From NCBI RefSeq assembly GCF_900683735.1, contig NZ_LR215979.1, positions 2,480,001 to 2,544,000 on the forward strand: a stretch of DNA of 64,000 nucleotides. The letters run 5' to 3'. This stretch comes from Fusobacterium ulcerans ATCC 49185. Lineage in GTDB: Bacteria > Fusobacteriota > Fusobacteriia > Fusobacteriales > Fusobacteriaceae. Positions 34,457 to 43,974 of this stretch are shown in pieces. The notes beneath the pieces were generated by a model. The model saw nothing but the letters and a program-made list of their open reading frames with translations. It ran no database searches and was not told the DNA's origin. Numbering within the stretch: position 1 is the first letter of the stretch; each line of letters opens with the position of its first letter. A program made the translations under genes and the position numbers.

Positions 34457-35233
34457 TTACAACTCAAAGACATCAGTTACTTTGTCCTGCATAGCTATTT
34501 CAAAATCAAGCTTTATGTTATTTGTTAGCAATTCATCTCTTATAGTATTTTTTACTATATCATAATTATTACTGTCTTTACTGATATGAGCAAGATACAC
34601 CTTTCTCAATCTTTCAGTATACATATCTTTTATGAACTTAGCTGCATCATTATTTGAAAGATGTCCATTTCTTCCTTTTACTCTTGCTTTTAAATCCCAT
34701 GGATAACTGCATTTCATAAGCATATTATAGTCATAATTGCATTCAATAACCATTATATCCACTTCTTTAAAATATTCTCTTACTGTATTGCTCACATATC
34801 CTATATCTGTTGATATAGCCATTCTTTTACCACATTCAGTTTCCAATCTATATCCTATAGTTCTTTCTGCATCATGCATCACATCAAAAGGGCGTACTTT
34901 TATTCCATCTTTTAGAAAAAAGTCCTTTGTTATAAGTTTCAGATTTTTATCAGAAATTTTTCCCAGTTTAACTTCTCCTGCAGCATAGCTTTCAGGAGTT
35001 ATATATATTGGAATATCATATTTTCTTGATATTATCCCTGCTCCCTGTATGTGATCTGTATGTTCATGTGTTATCAATAGAGCATCTATTTCATTTATAT
35101 TTCTGTCTATACATTTTAATTTTTCCTCTATTTTTTTGCAACTGAACCCTGCATCAACTAAAAGCTTGATCCCATCATTCTCTACAAAAATAGAGTTTCC
35201 ACTACTTCCGCTTCCTAAAATTGAAACTTTCAT
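34457..35233 (-). CDS. MBL-fold metallo-hydrolase, WalJ/YycJ type
   Basis: The 258-residue protein has the metallo-beta-lactamase fold: GSGSSGNSIFVE and LLVDAGFS, the zinc motif THEHTDHIQG (HxHxDH), then AISTDIGY and the C-terminal HLSNNDAAKFI and YLAHISKDSNN. This matches the YycJ/WalJ group, proposed in Firmicutes to be an exonuclease linked to DNA repair and cell-wall signalling. Its neighbours here are DNA-repair related (glycosylase-like, RecG), which fits that view. AGAAGGGAAATAACAA precedes the ATG. Confidence 0.9.
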   Translation of the reverse strand: MKVSILGSGSSGNSIFVENDGIKLLVDAGFSCKKIEEKLKCIDRNINEIDALLITHEHTDHIQGAGIISRKYDIPIYITPESYAAGEVKLGKISDKNLKLITKDFFLKDGIKVRPFDVMHDAERTIGYRLETECGKRMAISTDIGYVSNTVREYFKEVDIMVIECNYDYNMLMKCSYPWDLKARVKGRNGHLSNNDAAKFIKDMYTERLRKVYLAHISKDSNNYDIVKNTIRDELLTNNIKLDFEIAMQDKVTDVFEL

Positions 35234-35349
35234 TTGTTATTTCCCTTCTAAAATAAAAAATTATTAACACATAAATTATATCGTAAATTACTTTTTTATA
35301 CAACTGTTATTCTCATTCTAAAAACTTCTGATTAAATATTTTTGTTTTT

Positions 35350-35442
35350 GAAATTTTATTTTTTTCTTTGTAACATTTCTGACACAATTCATTGGTATAT
35401 TAAATATATAAAATCTTTCCCCAAGATGTTTTATATATAGAT
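35350..35442. repeat. Duplicated noncoding segment with palindrome, copy A
   Basis: About 93 bases that recur with few changes at 37066-37160. The centre (35404-35439) is a palindrome with arms ATATATAAAATCTT and AAGATGTTTTATATAT around CCCC. Each copy lies directly beyond the terminator of one of the two tandem binding-protein genes, so it was copied along with the gene. It may hold the next gene's promoter region or an operator. Confidence 0.8.
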
Positions 35443-35443
35443 G

Positions 35444-35484
35444 AAAATAGCAGAGCAAACTTCCCCGTTTGTTCTGCTATTTTT
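35444..35484 (-). terminator. Terminator of binding-protein gene 2
   Basis: AAAATAGCAGAGCAAAC and GTTTGTTCTGCTATTTT pair around TTCCCC. The minus strand leaves the stem with CTATTTTCAT. The plus-strand T-run is stronger, so it can act both ways. Confidence 0.85.
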
Positions 35485-35493
35485 ATTTTTCTA

Positions 35494-36987
35494 TTATTTA
35501 CTTACATGTATCAAACGATGCTCACTTTCAGCATCAAGTATAAATCCTTTTATTGTTTTTTGTAAACCTACATTGTCATATGGATATACAAGAACTAACA
35601 TTGGAACTTCTTCCTGAACTATATCCTGAGCTTCTTTATAATACTTAATTCTATCTTCTGGAACTGTACTTTCTCTTCCAAGATCAAGAAGTTGATCCAT
35701 TCTTGAATTAGTAAAATATGTTCTATTTCCTGAACTTCCATGATTTTTAGAGTGGAATAAAGCATACAAAGCTGAATCAGAATCTGGACTTGAAGTCCAT
35801 CCTAATAAGAACATGTCATGTTCTCCTCTTGCCAATCTATCAAGATATGAACCCCATTCTAATATTTCTATTTGAAGATCTATCCCAATTTGTTTTAATT
35901 GATCTTGAAGAATAACAGCTATATCTCTTCTTACAGTATTATCATTTAACCATATTTTTGTTTTAAATCCATTTGGATATCCTGCTTGTGCTAAAAGTTC
36001 CTTAGCTTTAGCTACATCAAAAGAATATTTTTTAGCATCTTTACTATATCCAAATACACTAGGTGATACTGGAGAATTAGCTTCATTAGCTGCTCCTAAA
36101 TATACTGCATCTATAATACTCTGTCTATCTACAGCATAAGCTATTGCCTGTCTTACAAGTTTATTATCAAAAGGAGCTTTTTTAGTATTAAATCCAAGAT
36201 AATTTATATTCATTGCTGGCTCTTGAATAAGATTCAGATCTGGATGTTCTTTAACCATTCTTAAATCAACAGGATCTATATCATAAGCAATATCTGCTTC
36301 TTTTGTTTCTAAAGATATTGTTCTGTTTACTCCTTCTGGAATAACTCTAAAAACTAATGTATCTATTGCTGGTTTTCCTTTAAAATAATTAGGGTTTGCT
36401 TTTAGAGTAACTCTATCTCCTGATCTCCAAGAATCAAAAATAAACGGTCCTGTTCCTACTGGTTGTTGTCCATAATCATTTCCTGCCGCTTTTACTGCTT
36501 TTTCATTTAAAATAGCAGCACCTTTATGAGCTAGATAATTTGTCAATGGACCAAAAGGTTTTTTTGTTGTTATTTTAACTGTATTATCATCTACAGCTTC
36601 TATTTTATCCACATCATAAAAGAAACTCATTAAACTTGGAGCTTCCTTAGCTCTAGTTAAACTAAATACAACATCTGAAGCTTTTAATGGATCACCATTA
36701 TGAAATTTAACATCTTTTCTCAAATGTAATACTAAAGTTAATGGATCTACCTGTTCCCAGCTTTCTGCTAATGCTGGAACAAGTTTCATATTAGTATCTC
36801 TTTCTATCAAAGTATCATAAATATTAAGATATACTCTATGCGATGGAACGTCATTTGAAGCAGTTGGATCCATACTTTTTGCATCTGCATTTTGTGCTAC
36901 AACTACAGTAGTTTCAGCATAAACTGCATTAAAACTAAATAAAGCAATCATCATAAACATCAAAATTGTAAATATTTTCTTTCTCAT
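35494..36987 (-). CDS. Oligopeptide/dipeptide-binding protein (tandem copy 2)
   Basis: The 497-residue protein belongs to the SBP_bac_5 family of periplasmic peptide-binding proteins. It has a signal peptide (KKIFTILMFMMIALFSFNAVYA), then ETTVVVAQNADAKSMDPTASNDVPSHRVYLNIYDTLIERD and the central GTGPFIFDSWRSGDRVTLKANPNYFKG. I chose ATG 36987 since AGGAGGAGATT precedes it, 12 codons inside the longest frame. No permease or ATPase gene is adjacent, so it must work with a transporter elsewhere. It is closely similar to the next gene over its full length, evidence of tandem duplication with later divergence in binding-pocket regions. Confidence 0.92.
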   Translation of the reverse strand: MRKKIFTILMFMMIALFSFNAVYAETTVVVAQNADAKSMDPTASNDVPSHRVYLNIYDTLIERDTNMKLVPALAESWEQVDPLTLVLHLRKDVKFHNGDPLKASDVVFSLTRAKEAPSLMSFFYDVDKIEAVDDNTVKITTKKPFGPLTNYLAHKGAAILNEKAVKAAGNDYGQQPVGTGPFIFDSWRSGDRVTLKANPNYFKGKPAIDTLVFRVIPEGVNRTISLETKEADIAYDIDPVDLRMVKEHPDLNLIQEPAMNINYLGFNTKKAPFDNKLVRQAIAYAVDRQSIIDAVYLGAANEANSPVSPSVFGYSKDAKKYSFDVAKAKELLAQAGYPNGFKTKIWLNDNTVRRDIAVILQDQLKQIGIDLQIEILEWGSYLDRLARGEHDMFLLGWTSSPDSDSALYALFHSKNHGSSGNRTYFTNSRMDQLLDLGRESTVPEDRIKYYKEAQDIVQEEVPMLVLVYPYDNVGLQKTIKGFILDAESEHRLIHVSK

Positions 36988-37065
36988 AAATAATCTCCTC
37001 CTGATATTTCCAATCTGTAACAATATAAGTATACCCCATTAACGCCTAAAATCAAGATGAATTTT

Positions 37066-37160
37066 GAAATTTTATTTTTTTCTTTGTAACATTTTTGCCA
37101 CAATTAATTGGTATATTAAATATATAAAATCTTTCCCCAAGATGTTTTAATATATAGATA
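37066..37160. repeat. Duplicated noncoding segment with palindrome, copy B
   Basis: Counterpart of 35350-35442. The palindrome lies at 37121-37156. It separates the terminator of binding-protein gene 1 from the start of gene 2. Confidence 0.8.
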
Positions 37161-37163
37161 TAT

Positions 37164-37203
37164 AAAAATAGCAGGTAGCTTATCAGCCATCCTGCTATTT
37201 TTA
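37164..37203 (-). terminator. Terminator of binding-protein gene 1
   Basis: AAAAATAGCAGG and CCTGCTATTTTT pair around a 15-base loop, directly after the stop codon at 37211. The stem arms resemble those of the terminator at 35444-35484, again pointing to duplication of the whole unit. Confidence 0.85.
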
Positions 37204-37210
37204 TATTTTT

Positions 37211-38698
37211 TTATTTACTTACTGGATAAATATTATGTTGATTTTCAGGATCAAGTTCAAATCCTTTTATAGTTTTCTGCATTCCAACATTATTATCTGG
37301 ATAAACTAATGGAATTAATGGAACTTCATCCATAATTATATTTTGAGCTTCTTTATAACTTTCTATTCTGTCTGCTTCTACAGTAGTTTCTCTTCCTTTG
37401 TCAAGAAGTTCATCTACTCTCGCATTTGTATAATAAGTTCTATTTCCAGCGCTTCCATGATTTTTAGAATGGAAAACTGCATATAAAGCTGAATCAGCAT
37501 CTGGACTTGGTGTCCATCCCAATAAAAACATATCATGTTCTTTTCTTATTAGTCTATCTAAATAAGAACCCCATTCCAAAATTTCTATTGAGGCATCTAT
37601 TCCTATTTGTTTTAATTGATCTTGTAAAATAACTGCAGTATCTTTTCTAATCCCATTATCATTAGTCCATATTTTTGCTTTAAATCCATTTGGATATCCT
37701 GCTTGTGCCAAAAGTTCTTTAGCTTTAGCCACATTATATTCATAGCCTTTAGTATCTTTATTATATCCAAATACATCTGGAGATACTGGTGAATTTGCTT
37801 TAGAAGCTGCTCCTAGATATACTGCTCCAATCATACTGTCCATATCTATTGCATAGGCTATTGCTTGTCTTACTTCTTTTTTATTAAAAGGAGCTTTCTC
37901 TGTATTAAATCCTAAATAATTCATTGTTAAAGCTGATTTTTGAAGAAGAGTAAGATTAGAATGATTTCTTACCATATCATGATCAATAGGATCTATATCA
38001 TAGGCAATATCTGCTTCTTTTGTTTCTAGAGCTATTGTTCTGTTTACTCCTTCTGGAATTACTCTAAATATTAATGTATCTATTGCTGGTTTTCCTTTAT
38101 AATAATTAGGATTTGCTTTTAAAACTATTCTGTCAGCTGATATCCAAGAATCAAACATAAATGGTCCTGTTCCAACTGGATGTTGTCCATAGTTATCCCC
38201 AGCAGCTTTCACTACTTTTTCACTCATTATCCCTGCTCCTTTATGAGCTAGATAATTAACAAGTGGTCCAAAAGGCTTCTTAGTTGTTATTCTTACTGTT
38301 TCATCATCAACAGCTTCTATTTTATCTATATCAGAATAGAAACTCATCATACTTGGAGCCTCTTTAGCTTTTTGAAGACTAAATACAACATCTCCAACAG
38401 TTAATGGATCTCCATTATGAAATTTTATATTTTTTCTGATTTTTACATCTAGTGTTAAAGGGTCAACTTGTGTCCAACTTTCTGCCAATCCAGGAACAAG
38501 TTTTCCATGATCTCTATCTACTAGATTATCATATATCTGAAGAGTTACTCTGTGAGAAGGAACATCATTAGATGCTGTTGGATCTAATGTTTTTGCATCT
38601 GCATTCTGAGCAACTGTCACACTTGTTTCAGCATAAATATTTACTGATAACAAAACCATTGCTAATAAAAGAAATATCATTGATAACTTTTTTTTCAT
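37211..38698 (-). CDS. Oligopeptide/dipeptide-binding protein (tandem copy 1)
   Basis: The 495-residue protein has a signal peptide (MKKKLSMIFLLLAMVLLSVNIYA), then ETSVTVAQNADAKTLDPTASNDVPSHRVTLQIYDNLVDRD, GTGPFMFDSWISADRIVLKANPNYYKG and a C-terminal VPLIPLVYPDNNVGMQKTIKGFELDPENQHNIYPVSK. It is a periplasmic peptide-binding protein (SBP_bac_5). It is very similar to the following gene. No lipobox Cys is present. No cognate permease is in this part of the window, so this is an orphan binding protein; the cobalamin-regulated importer at 24.6-29.7 kb has its own binding protein and is less likely to be the partner. Confidence 0.92.
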   Translation of the reverse strand: MKKKLSMIFLLLAMVLLSVNIYAETSVTVAQNADAKTLDPTASNDVPSHRVTLQIYDNLVDRDHGKLVPGLAESWTQVDPLTLDVKIRKNIKFHNGDPLTVGDVVFSLQKAKEAPSMMSFYSDIDKIEAVDDETVRITTKKPFGPLVNYLAHKGAGIMSEKVVKAAGDNYGQHPVGTGPFMFDSWISADRIVLKANPNYYKGKPAIDTLIFRVIPEGVNRTIALETKEADIAYDIDPIDHDMVRNHSNLTLLQKSALTMNYLGFNTEKAPFNKKEVRQAIAYAIDMDSMIGAVYLGAASKANSPVSPDVFGYNKDTKGYEYNVAKAKELLAQAGYPNGFKAKIWTNDNGIRKDTAVILQDQLKQIGIDASIEILEWGSYLDRLIRKEHDMFLLGWTPSPDADSALYAVFHSKNHGSAGNRTYYTNARVDELLDKGRETTVEADRIESYKEAQNIIMDEVPLIPLVYPDNNVGMQKTIKGFELDPENQHNIYPVSK

Positions 38699-38826
38699 AT
38701 TTTTTAACCCCCTATTTAATTATAAACATATTATACTACAAAAATTTCCAAAATTAAAGATTATTTACGAAAATAATACATTTTCATTTCGTTTATATTT
38801 TAAAAATATTTTTTCAAAAAATTAAA

Positions 38827-38868
38827 AAATAAAAAACAGCCCAAATTATTTAAAAATTTAAAGGCTGT
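38827..38868 (-). terminator. Terminator after the S66 peptidase gene
   Basis: ACAGCC and GGCTGT pair across an AT-rich loop, with further A-T pairing inside the loop, followed on the minus strand by TTTTTTATTTTTT. It lies 55 bases past the peptidase stop. Confidence 0.8.
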
Positions 38869-38922
38869 CTTTCTTAATTAGTTTACTGCACTGAAAGTAT
38901 TTGTTTTTGATAACATATAAAA

Positions 38923-39960
38923 TTATTGCACTGTTGGATTTTCTAAAAAGGTTATTATTTTTTCTTCACAATTTAACTCTGCTATAATTCCATATGGAAT
39001 TATTCCTATTGGTTTAGCATGCCCAAAGTTTATATTATAAAAAATTGGAAGTTTCACTAATTTTTCTTCATTAACTACAACATCTTTAATTGCTGTTTTA
39101 TATTCTTCATAAAATACTTCACCTTGTGGTTTTCCTACAATAATACCACTTAATTCTTTTAATATTCCTTGGGCAGCAAGGTTTCTCAAAGTCCATTTTA
39201 TAAATTCTGGTGATGGTTTATCCTCACTTGTTTCAATGAATAATATTGAGTTTTTCCACTCTTTTAAAGATGGCCAGATTTCTGTGCAATTAGCCATCAT
39301 AAATACATCAATACATCCCCCTAAAAGATGTCCTTTTACAATTCCAAAACCATTTATAACTTCATAGCCATGTATATCTTTTTTCATTACATGTGATGTA
39401 TTTATATTACTTTCTTCCCACAAAATATAATCATCTGTCCACTCGGGACTTGGGAGAAGAGGATATTTATTCCACTCTCCAAACAATACATCATTAACCG
39501 CACTTTGAGTATAATCAAACATTTTTATATATTCACCAAACTCACACATTATGGAAGGCCCATAAAATGATATAAGTCCTGCTTTATACATCATAAAATG
39601 ATTTATTGTACTATCAGAATATCCCATAAATATTTTAGGATTATTTTTTATGATTTCTAAATCAATATATGGGAGTATACGTATTGTATCTTCTCCTCCG
39701 ATAGCACAAAAGATGGCTGAAATTGTCTTATCCAAAAAGGCATCCATTAAATCTTTAGCTCTCAGTTCTGGATGTTGAGCTATAAATTTGCTGCCTTTTA
39801 GTGCATTGGGCATACAAATAACTTCTAATCCAAAATCTTTTTCCAATCTCTCTTTTGCAATATAAAATTTATGAATAAAGTTTTCATCTCCTAGCCCGCC
39901 CCATGAAAGACTAACAATAGCAATCTTATCACCTTTTTTTAACCTTTTTGGCTTTATCAT
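38923..39960 (-). CDS. S66-family carboxypeptidase (LdcA/MccF-like)
   Basis: The 345-residue protein is a serine peptidase of family S66. It opens KPKRLKKGDKIAIVSLSWGG, has the nucleophile motif GYSDST around residue 115, the catalytic Glu in ILFIETSED and the catalytic His in NFGHAKP near the end. The family holds LD-carboxypeptidases that trim murein tetrapeptides, and MccF, which cleaves microcin C-type peptide-nucleotides. The long second-domain insert and lack of a signal peptide fit the MccF side somewhat better, with cytoplasmic action. AAAGG precedes the ATG. Confidence 0.88.
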   Translation of the reverse strand: MIKPKRLKKGDKIAIVSLSWGGLGDENFIHKFYIAKERLEKDFGLEVICMPNALKGSKFIAQHPELRAKDLMDAFLDKTISAIFCAIGGEDTIRILPYIDLEIIKNNPKIFMGYSDSTINHFMMYKAGLISFYGPSIMCEFGEYIKMFDYTQSAVNDVLFGEWNKYPLLPSPEWTDDYILWEESNINTSHVMKKDIHGYEVINGFGIVKGHLLGGCIDVFMMANCTEIWPSLKEWKNSILFIETSEDKPSPEFIKWTLRNLAAQGILKELSGIIVGKPQGEVFYEEYKTAIKDVVVNEEKLVKLPIFYNINFGHAKPIGIIPYGIIAELNCEEKIITFLENPTVQ

Positions 39961-40059
39961 TTAAATACCTTTCTTGTATAAAATGAAAAATTTTCATTTT
40001 ATTCCTTAACAAAAATCTTTTAAAAATTCAAATAATTTAGAATGAAATTATCCATTATT

Positions 40060-41103
40060 TTATTTATATTTTTTGCATAATTCTTCAAAGTCTTTTAAAA
40101 ATTCATCTACATGCTCTTTCTTAGTTGCCCAAGATGTTACAAAACGTATAGCAGAATTTTTATCATCTACCTTTTCCCAGAATTCATATCTATATTTTTT
40201 ACCTATTTCTTCTATCATTTCTATTGGAAATATTGGAAATTGCTGATTTGTATATGAATCTGTTTTCAATTCAAATCCTTTATCTAAAAATGCTTTTTTC
40301 AATGTCATGGCCATTTCATTAGAATGTTTTCCTACTTGATAATAATTGTCACCTTTAAATAATTCAGCAAATTGTACACCTAAAAGTCTTCCTTTTGCTA
40401 GAGTAGCTCCTTTTTGCTTTGTAATACGTATAAATTGACTTTTTCTCAGTTCTTTATTAATTATAACTAAAGCCTCTCCAAATAGAAGTCCACATTTTGT
40501 TCCTCCAATATAGAAAACATCTGAATACTTTGGATAATCTTCAAGCTGCAGATCATTTTTCTCAGAAGCCAGAGCTGATGCAAGCCTTGCTCCATCAATA
40601 TATAAATAAAGATCTTTAGATTTGCAATATTCAAAAAGATCAATAAGTTCTTGCTTGCTGTAAAGAGTTCCTATTTCTGTAGGATTTGATATATACACCA
40701 TTTTAGGCTGTACCATGTGAGTATCTTCATGAAGTTCTACAGACTTTCTTACTAATTCTACATTTAACTTTCCATCTCCTGAAGTCTTTAATTCAATTAC
40801 CTTATGTCCTGTAGCTTCTATAGCTCCACCTTCATGCACACTTATATGTCCTGTATCTGCTGCTATTACTGCTTCATGTGGACGAAGAGAATGAGCTATT
40901 GTAAGCAGATTTGTTTGAGTTCCTCCTACCAAAAGACGTACATAGCAATCCTCACATTTTATACTCTTTTTTATTGCTTCTACAGCCTGAGCTGTATACT
41001 CATCTTCCCCATATCCAACTGTCTGTTCCATATTTGTTTTTAATAAAGCTTCCATTACATATGGCAATGCCCCTTCACTGTAATCATTTTTAAAACTTAT
41101 CAT
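40060..41103 (-). CDS. Threonine-aldolase-type PLP enzyme
   Basis: The 347-residue protein is a fold type I PLP enzyme of the beta-eliminating-lyase/threonine aldolase family. It opens FKNDYSEGALPYVMEALLKTN and has GGTQTNL, the PLP-ring histidine region DTGHISVHEGGAIEATGHK, LYIDGARLASALAS with the cofactor Asp, and the Schiff-base lysine in YIGGTKCGLLFGE. It would cleave L-threonine or L-allo-threonine to glycine and acetaldehyde. I chose ATG 41103, which follows AAGGAGGAAAAG; an upstream ATG at 41145 has no ribosome site. It stands alone, divergent from the transporter operon. Confidence 0.9.
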   Translation of the reverse strand: MISFKNDYSEGALPYVMEALLKTNMEQTVGYGEDEYTAQAVEAIKKSIKCEDCYVRLLVGGTQTNLLTIAHSLRPHEAVIAADTGHISVHEGGAIEATGHKVIELKTSGDGKLNVELVRKSVELHEDTHMVQPKMVYISNPTEIGTLYSKQELIDLFEYCKSKDLYLYIDGARLASALASEKNDLQLEDYPKYSDVFYIGGTKCGLLFGEALVIINKELRKSQFIRITKQKGATLAKGRLLGVQFAELFKGDNYYQVGKHSNEMAMTLKKAFLDKGFELKTDSYTNQQFPIFPIEMIEEIGKKYRYEFWEKVDDKNSAIRFVTSWATKKEHVDEFLKDFEELCKKYK

Positions 41104-41145
41104 CTTTTCCTCCTTATACAGCCTTTTATTTTCATAAAAAATCAT

Positions 41146-41531
41146 ACCCTATATAAGAAAATTATAATAAGTTTATTTATATTTGTAAAGATTTCTTTTA
41201 TATATATTTATTTGTATATTTTGGAATTTTTACAATTATATCATGTTTTAATAAATTTTTTCTAATTATTTTTAGACATATTTTTCGAAATAATTTATTT
41301 TAAGTTACCTCTATTTTATGCTTAAATTCCATATTAAAAAAGTTGAATTTTATATTATCACTTTGACCAATGCTAATTATTCAAACAAAATTCTTGAATT
41401 TTTAGTCAAAATATGGTATTTTTCTTTATAATAAATAAGTTTTCTTTTTTTCGTTTTTTTCTTGAAAACGTCAAAAATAATTAGGAAATTTATCAAAATC
41501 TTTTTACTAAAGATTATAAGGGGGAATTTGT
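41146..41531. other. Divergent intergenic region with an inverted repeat
   Basis: This 386-base AT-rich gap separates the divergent aldolase gene and transporter operon. TATAAT-like CTTTATAATAAA near 41424-41435 could be the operon's -10 box, with a weak TAGTCA-type -35. At 41452-41470 CGTTTT and AAAACG form an inverted repeat flanked by T- and A-runs, which may be an operator. No other feature is seen. Confidence 0.4.
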
Positions 41532-42740
41532 ATGGTAATGAACAGTTTACAGGCTTTTATTGTATTGGCTATAGTATACTATGCTGGTGAATTTATTGGA
41601 ACAAGAACTAAGGCATGGATACCTTCAGTTTTTGTCACTGCTTGTCTATTCTTATTTGGATATTGGACATTCTTTCCAAAGAATATAGTTGATATTGCTG
41701 GATTGGGAGCTCCACTTGGAGGACTGCTGGCTATTATGCTTTGTATTACTCACATGGGTACTATCATCAGTATAGAACAGTTAAAATCTCAATGGAAGAT
41801 TATTTGTGTAACACTTGCAGGATTATTTGGAATGGTAGTTTTCTGCTGGTTCATTTGTATCCCTTTAATAGGTCGTGATTATGTTATAGCTGGACTTCCA
41901 TCTCTTACTGGAGGAATAGTTGCAGCAACAATGATGAATCAGGCTGCTGCTGCTAAAGGGCTTCAAGTAGCTGCTGTTCTTGCTATTGCTATGTATGCTA
42001 TTCAAGGATTTGTTGGATATCCATTGACTGCTATTGTATTGAAAAAAGAAGGAAAAATACTTCTTGAAAGATATCATAAAGGAGAAAGAGGAGTTCTTGG
42101 AAATGATGGTGTTGATGCTGATACTGGAAATATGACCATCAAAGAAGAAACTAAAAAAACACTTATTCCTCCTATGCCTGAAAAATATTCTACTACTGCA
42201 TTTATATTATTAAAACTTATGCTTGTATCTTACTTATCTACAGTTATATCTGGTTGGACAGGTGGAAAACTTAATGCAGCAGTTATTACTCTTATTTTAG
42301 GTATAGTTTTTACCGAACTTGGATTCTTAGATAAAAACTCTCTTCAAAAATCTGGTTCTTATGGATTTTTGATGTATGTTCTTATGATATTCGTTTTCTC
42401 TGGTCTTAAAGACGCTACTCCTGAAATGCTTTTAGAGTGTATAGGACCAATGTTTGTAATAATAGTTGTTGGAGTCATCGGAATGGGAATACTTTCTGTT
42501 CTAGTTGGGAAATTTCTTAAAGTAAGCTGGAGAATGGCACTTGCTACTTCCCTTACAGCTCTTTATGGATTCCCACCTAACTATATTCTTACTGAGGAAG
42601 CTGCAAAAGCTTTGGCACAAACACCAGAAGAAAAGCAATTCCTTATGGATAACACTCTCCCTCAAATGATTGTTGGAGGATTTGTAACTGTAACTATCAC
42701 TTCTGTTATCATAGCTGGAATATTTGTAAACCTAATTTAA
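41532..42740 (+). CDS. Unidentified integral-membrane transporter
   Basis: The 402-residue protein has about ten hydrophobic segments in two similar halves, with a soluble loop near residues 170-220. Conserved-looking stretches GLPSLTGGIVAATMMNQAAAAKG and YGFPPNYILTEEAAKAL recall the reentrant, Gly-rich motifs of secondary carboxylate or amino-acid symporters of the GltS kind, but I cannot assign a family. GGGGG precedes the ATG. It is followed within 38 bases by two M20 amidohydrolases, so it probably imports the N-acyl amino acid, peptide or p-aminobenzoyl compound that they hydrolyse. Confidence 0.75.
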   Translation: MVMNSLQAFIVLAIVYYAGEFIGTRTKAWIPSVFVTACLFLFGYWTFFPKNIVDIAGLGAPLGGLLAIMLCITHMGTIISIEQLKSQWKIICVTLAGLFGMVVFCWFICIPLIGRDYVIAGLPSLTGGIVAATMMNQAAAAKGLQVAAVLAIAMYAIQGFVGYPLTAIVLKKEGKILLERYHKGERGVLGNDGVDADTGNMTIKEETKKTLIPPMPEKYSTTAFILLKLMLVSYLSTVISGWTGGKLNAAVITLILGIVFTELGFLDKNSLQKSGSYGFLMYVLMIFVFSGLKDATPEMLLECIGPMFVIIVVGVIGMGILSVLVGKFLKVSWRMALATSLTALYGFPPNYILTEEAAKALAQTPEEKQFLMDNTLPQMIVGGFVTVTITSVIIAGIFVNLI

Positions 42741-42777
42741 ATAATTTATATCAATTTTATAAAAAGGAGATTTTTTC

Positions 42778-43974
42778 ATGGATATAAAAAAACTTGCTGA
42801 AAAATATGATGATTATATCATTGAGCAAAGAAGGTATTTTCATCAGAACCCAGAATTATCTTTTGAAGAAAAAGAAACTACTCAAGCCTTGAAAAAACAG
42901 CTTGAAAATATGGGAATAGAAGTTACTACTTTTGATGACTACTACGGTCTTGTAGGTATAATCCGTGGTGGAAAAAAATCAGGAAAAACTGTAATGCTTA
43001 GAGCTGATATCGATGCTCTTCCTATAGAAGAACATGCTGATGTTTCTTTTGCTTCTACAAATGGAAAAATGCATGCTTGTGGACATGACTGTCATATGGC
43101 TATGTTATTAGGGGCTGTTAAAATATTAAATGAAATAAAAGATGAACTTGATGGAGATGTTAAAATATTATTCCAATCAGCAGAAGAATCTTGTTATGGA
43201 GCTAAATACTATGTAGAAAAAGGAATTCTTGATGATGTTGATGCTGTATTTGGTATGCATATCTGGGGAACCCTAGATGCTCCATATTTCAATCTGGAAG
43301 CTGGTGGAAGAATGGCTTCTTGTGACAATTTTAAAATAACTGTAAAAGGTACAAGTGCTCATGGTTCTGCTCCTCATTTAGGACATGATGCTATTGTTGC
43401 TGCTGCTTCAATGATAATGAACCTTCAAACTTTTGTAAGTAGAATGAATGATCCTCTAAATACTCTGGTACTTTCTATTGGTACTTTTAAAGGGGGACAA
43501 AGATTCAACATAATTCCTAATCATGTGGAAATGGAAGGAACTATACGTACTTACTCAAGAGAATTGAGAAAAAAAATGGAAGCAAATATAAAAGCAATCA
43601 TTGAAAATGTAGCTAATATTTTTGGTTGTGATGTGGAGTTAGAATACGACGCTTTCCCTAACCCTGTTATCAATGAACATAAGGATTTAAACAGGCTTGC
43701 TCATGATGCTGCTGTAAAACTATATGGTGAAGAATCTCTTACTACTATGCCTAAGCTTACTGGATCAGAGGACTTCGCATATTTTATGGATAAAGTTCCT
43801 GGATTTTTTGGATTCTTAGGATGTGCAAATGAAGAAATAGGAGCTTGTTATTCTAATCATAATGACAAGTTTAAAGTGGATGAAACTGTACTGCACAGAG
43901 GTTCTGCCCTATATGCTCAATTTGCAGTTGACTTCCTTGCTGAAAAATCTAAAAATGAGGGAGGGAATAAATAA
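42778..43974 (+). CDS. M20-family amidohydrolase (copy 1)
   Basis: The 398-residue enzyme is an M20D zinc hydrolase (hippurate hydrolase, IAA-amino-acid hydrolase, N-acyl-L-amino-acid amidohydrolase group). It begins YIIEQRRYFHQNPELSFEE, has metal-site motifs HACGHDCHMAMLLG and QSAEESCYGAKYYVEKG, the dimerisation-domain GTSAHGSAPHLGHDAI, and the final TGSEDFAYFMD. It would release free amino acids from N-acylated forms in the cytoplasm. Start follows AAGGAG. It overlaps the next gene by one base (TAATG), so the two are coupled, perhaps as a heteromer or with split specificity. Confidence 0.93.
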   Translation: MDIKKLAEKYDDYIIEQRRYFHQNPELSFEEKETTQALKKQLENMGIEVTTFDDYYGLVGIIRGGKKSGKTVMLRADIDALPIEEHADVSFASTNGKMHACGHDCHMAMLLGAVKILNEIKDELDGDVKILFQSAEESCYGAKYYVEKGILDDVDAVFGMHIWGTLDAPYFNLEAGGRMASCDNFKITVKGTSAHGSAPHLGHDAIVAAASMIMNLQTFVSRMNDPLNTLVLSIGTFKGGQRFNIIPNHVEMEGTIRTYSRELRKKMEANIKAIIENVANIFGCDVELEYDAFPNPVINEHKDLNRLAHDAAVKLYGEESLTTMPKLTGSEDFAYFMDKVPGFFGFLGCANEEIGACYSNHNDKFKVDETVLHRGSALYAQFAVDFLAEKSKNEGGNK

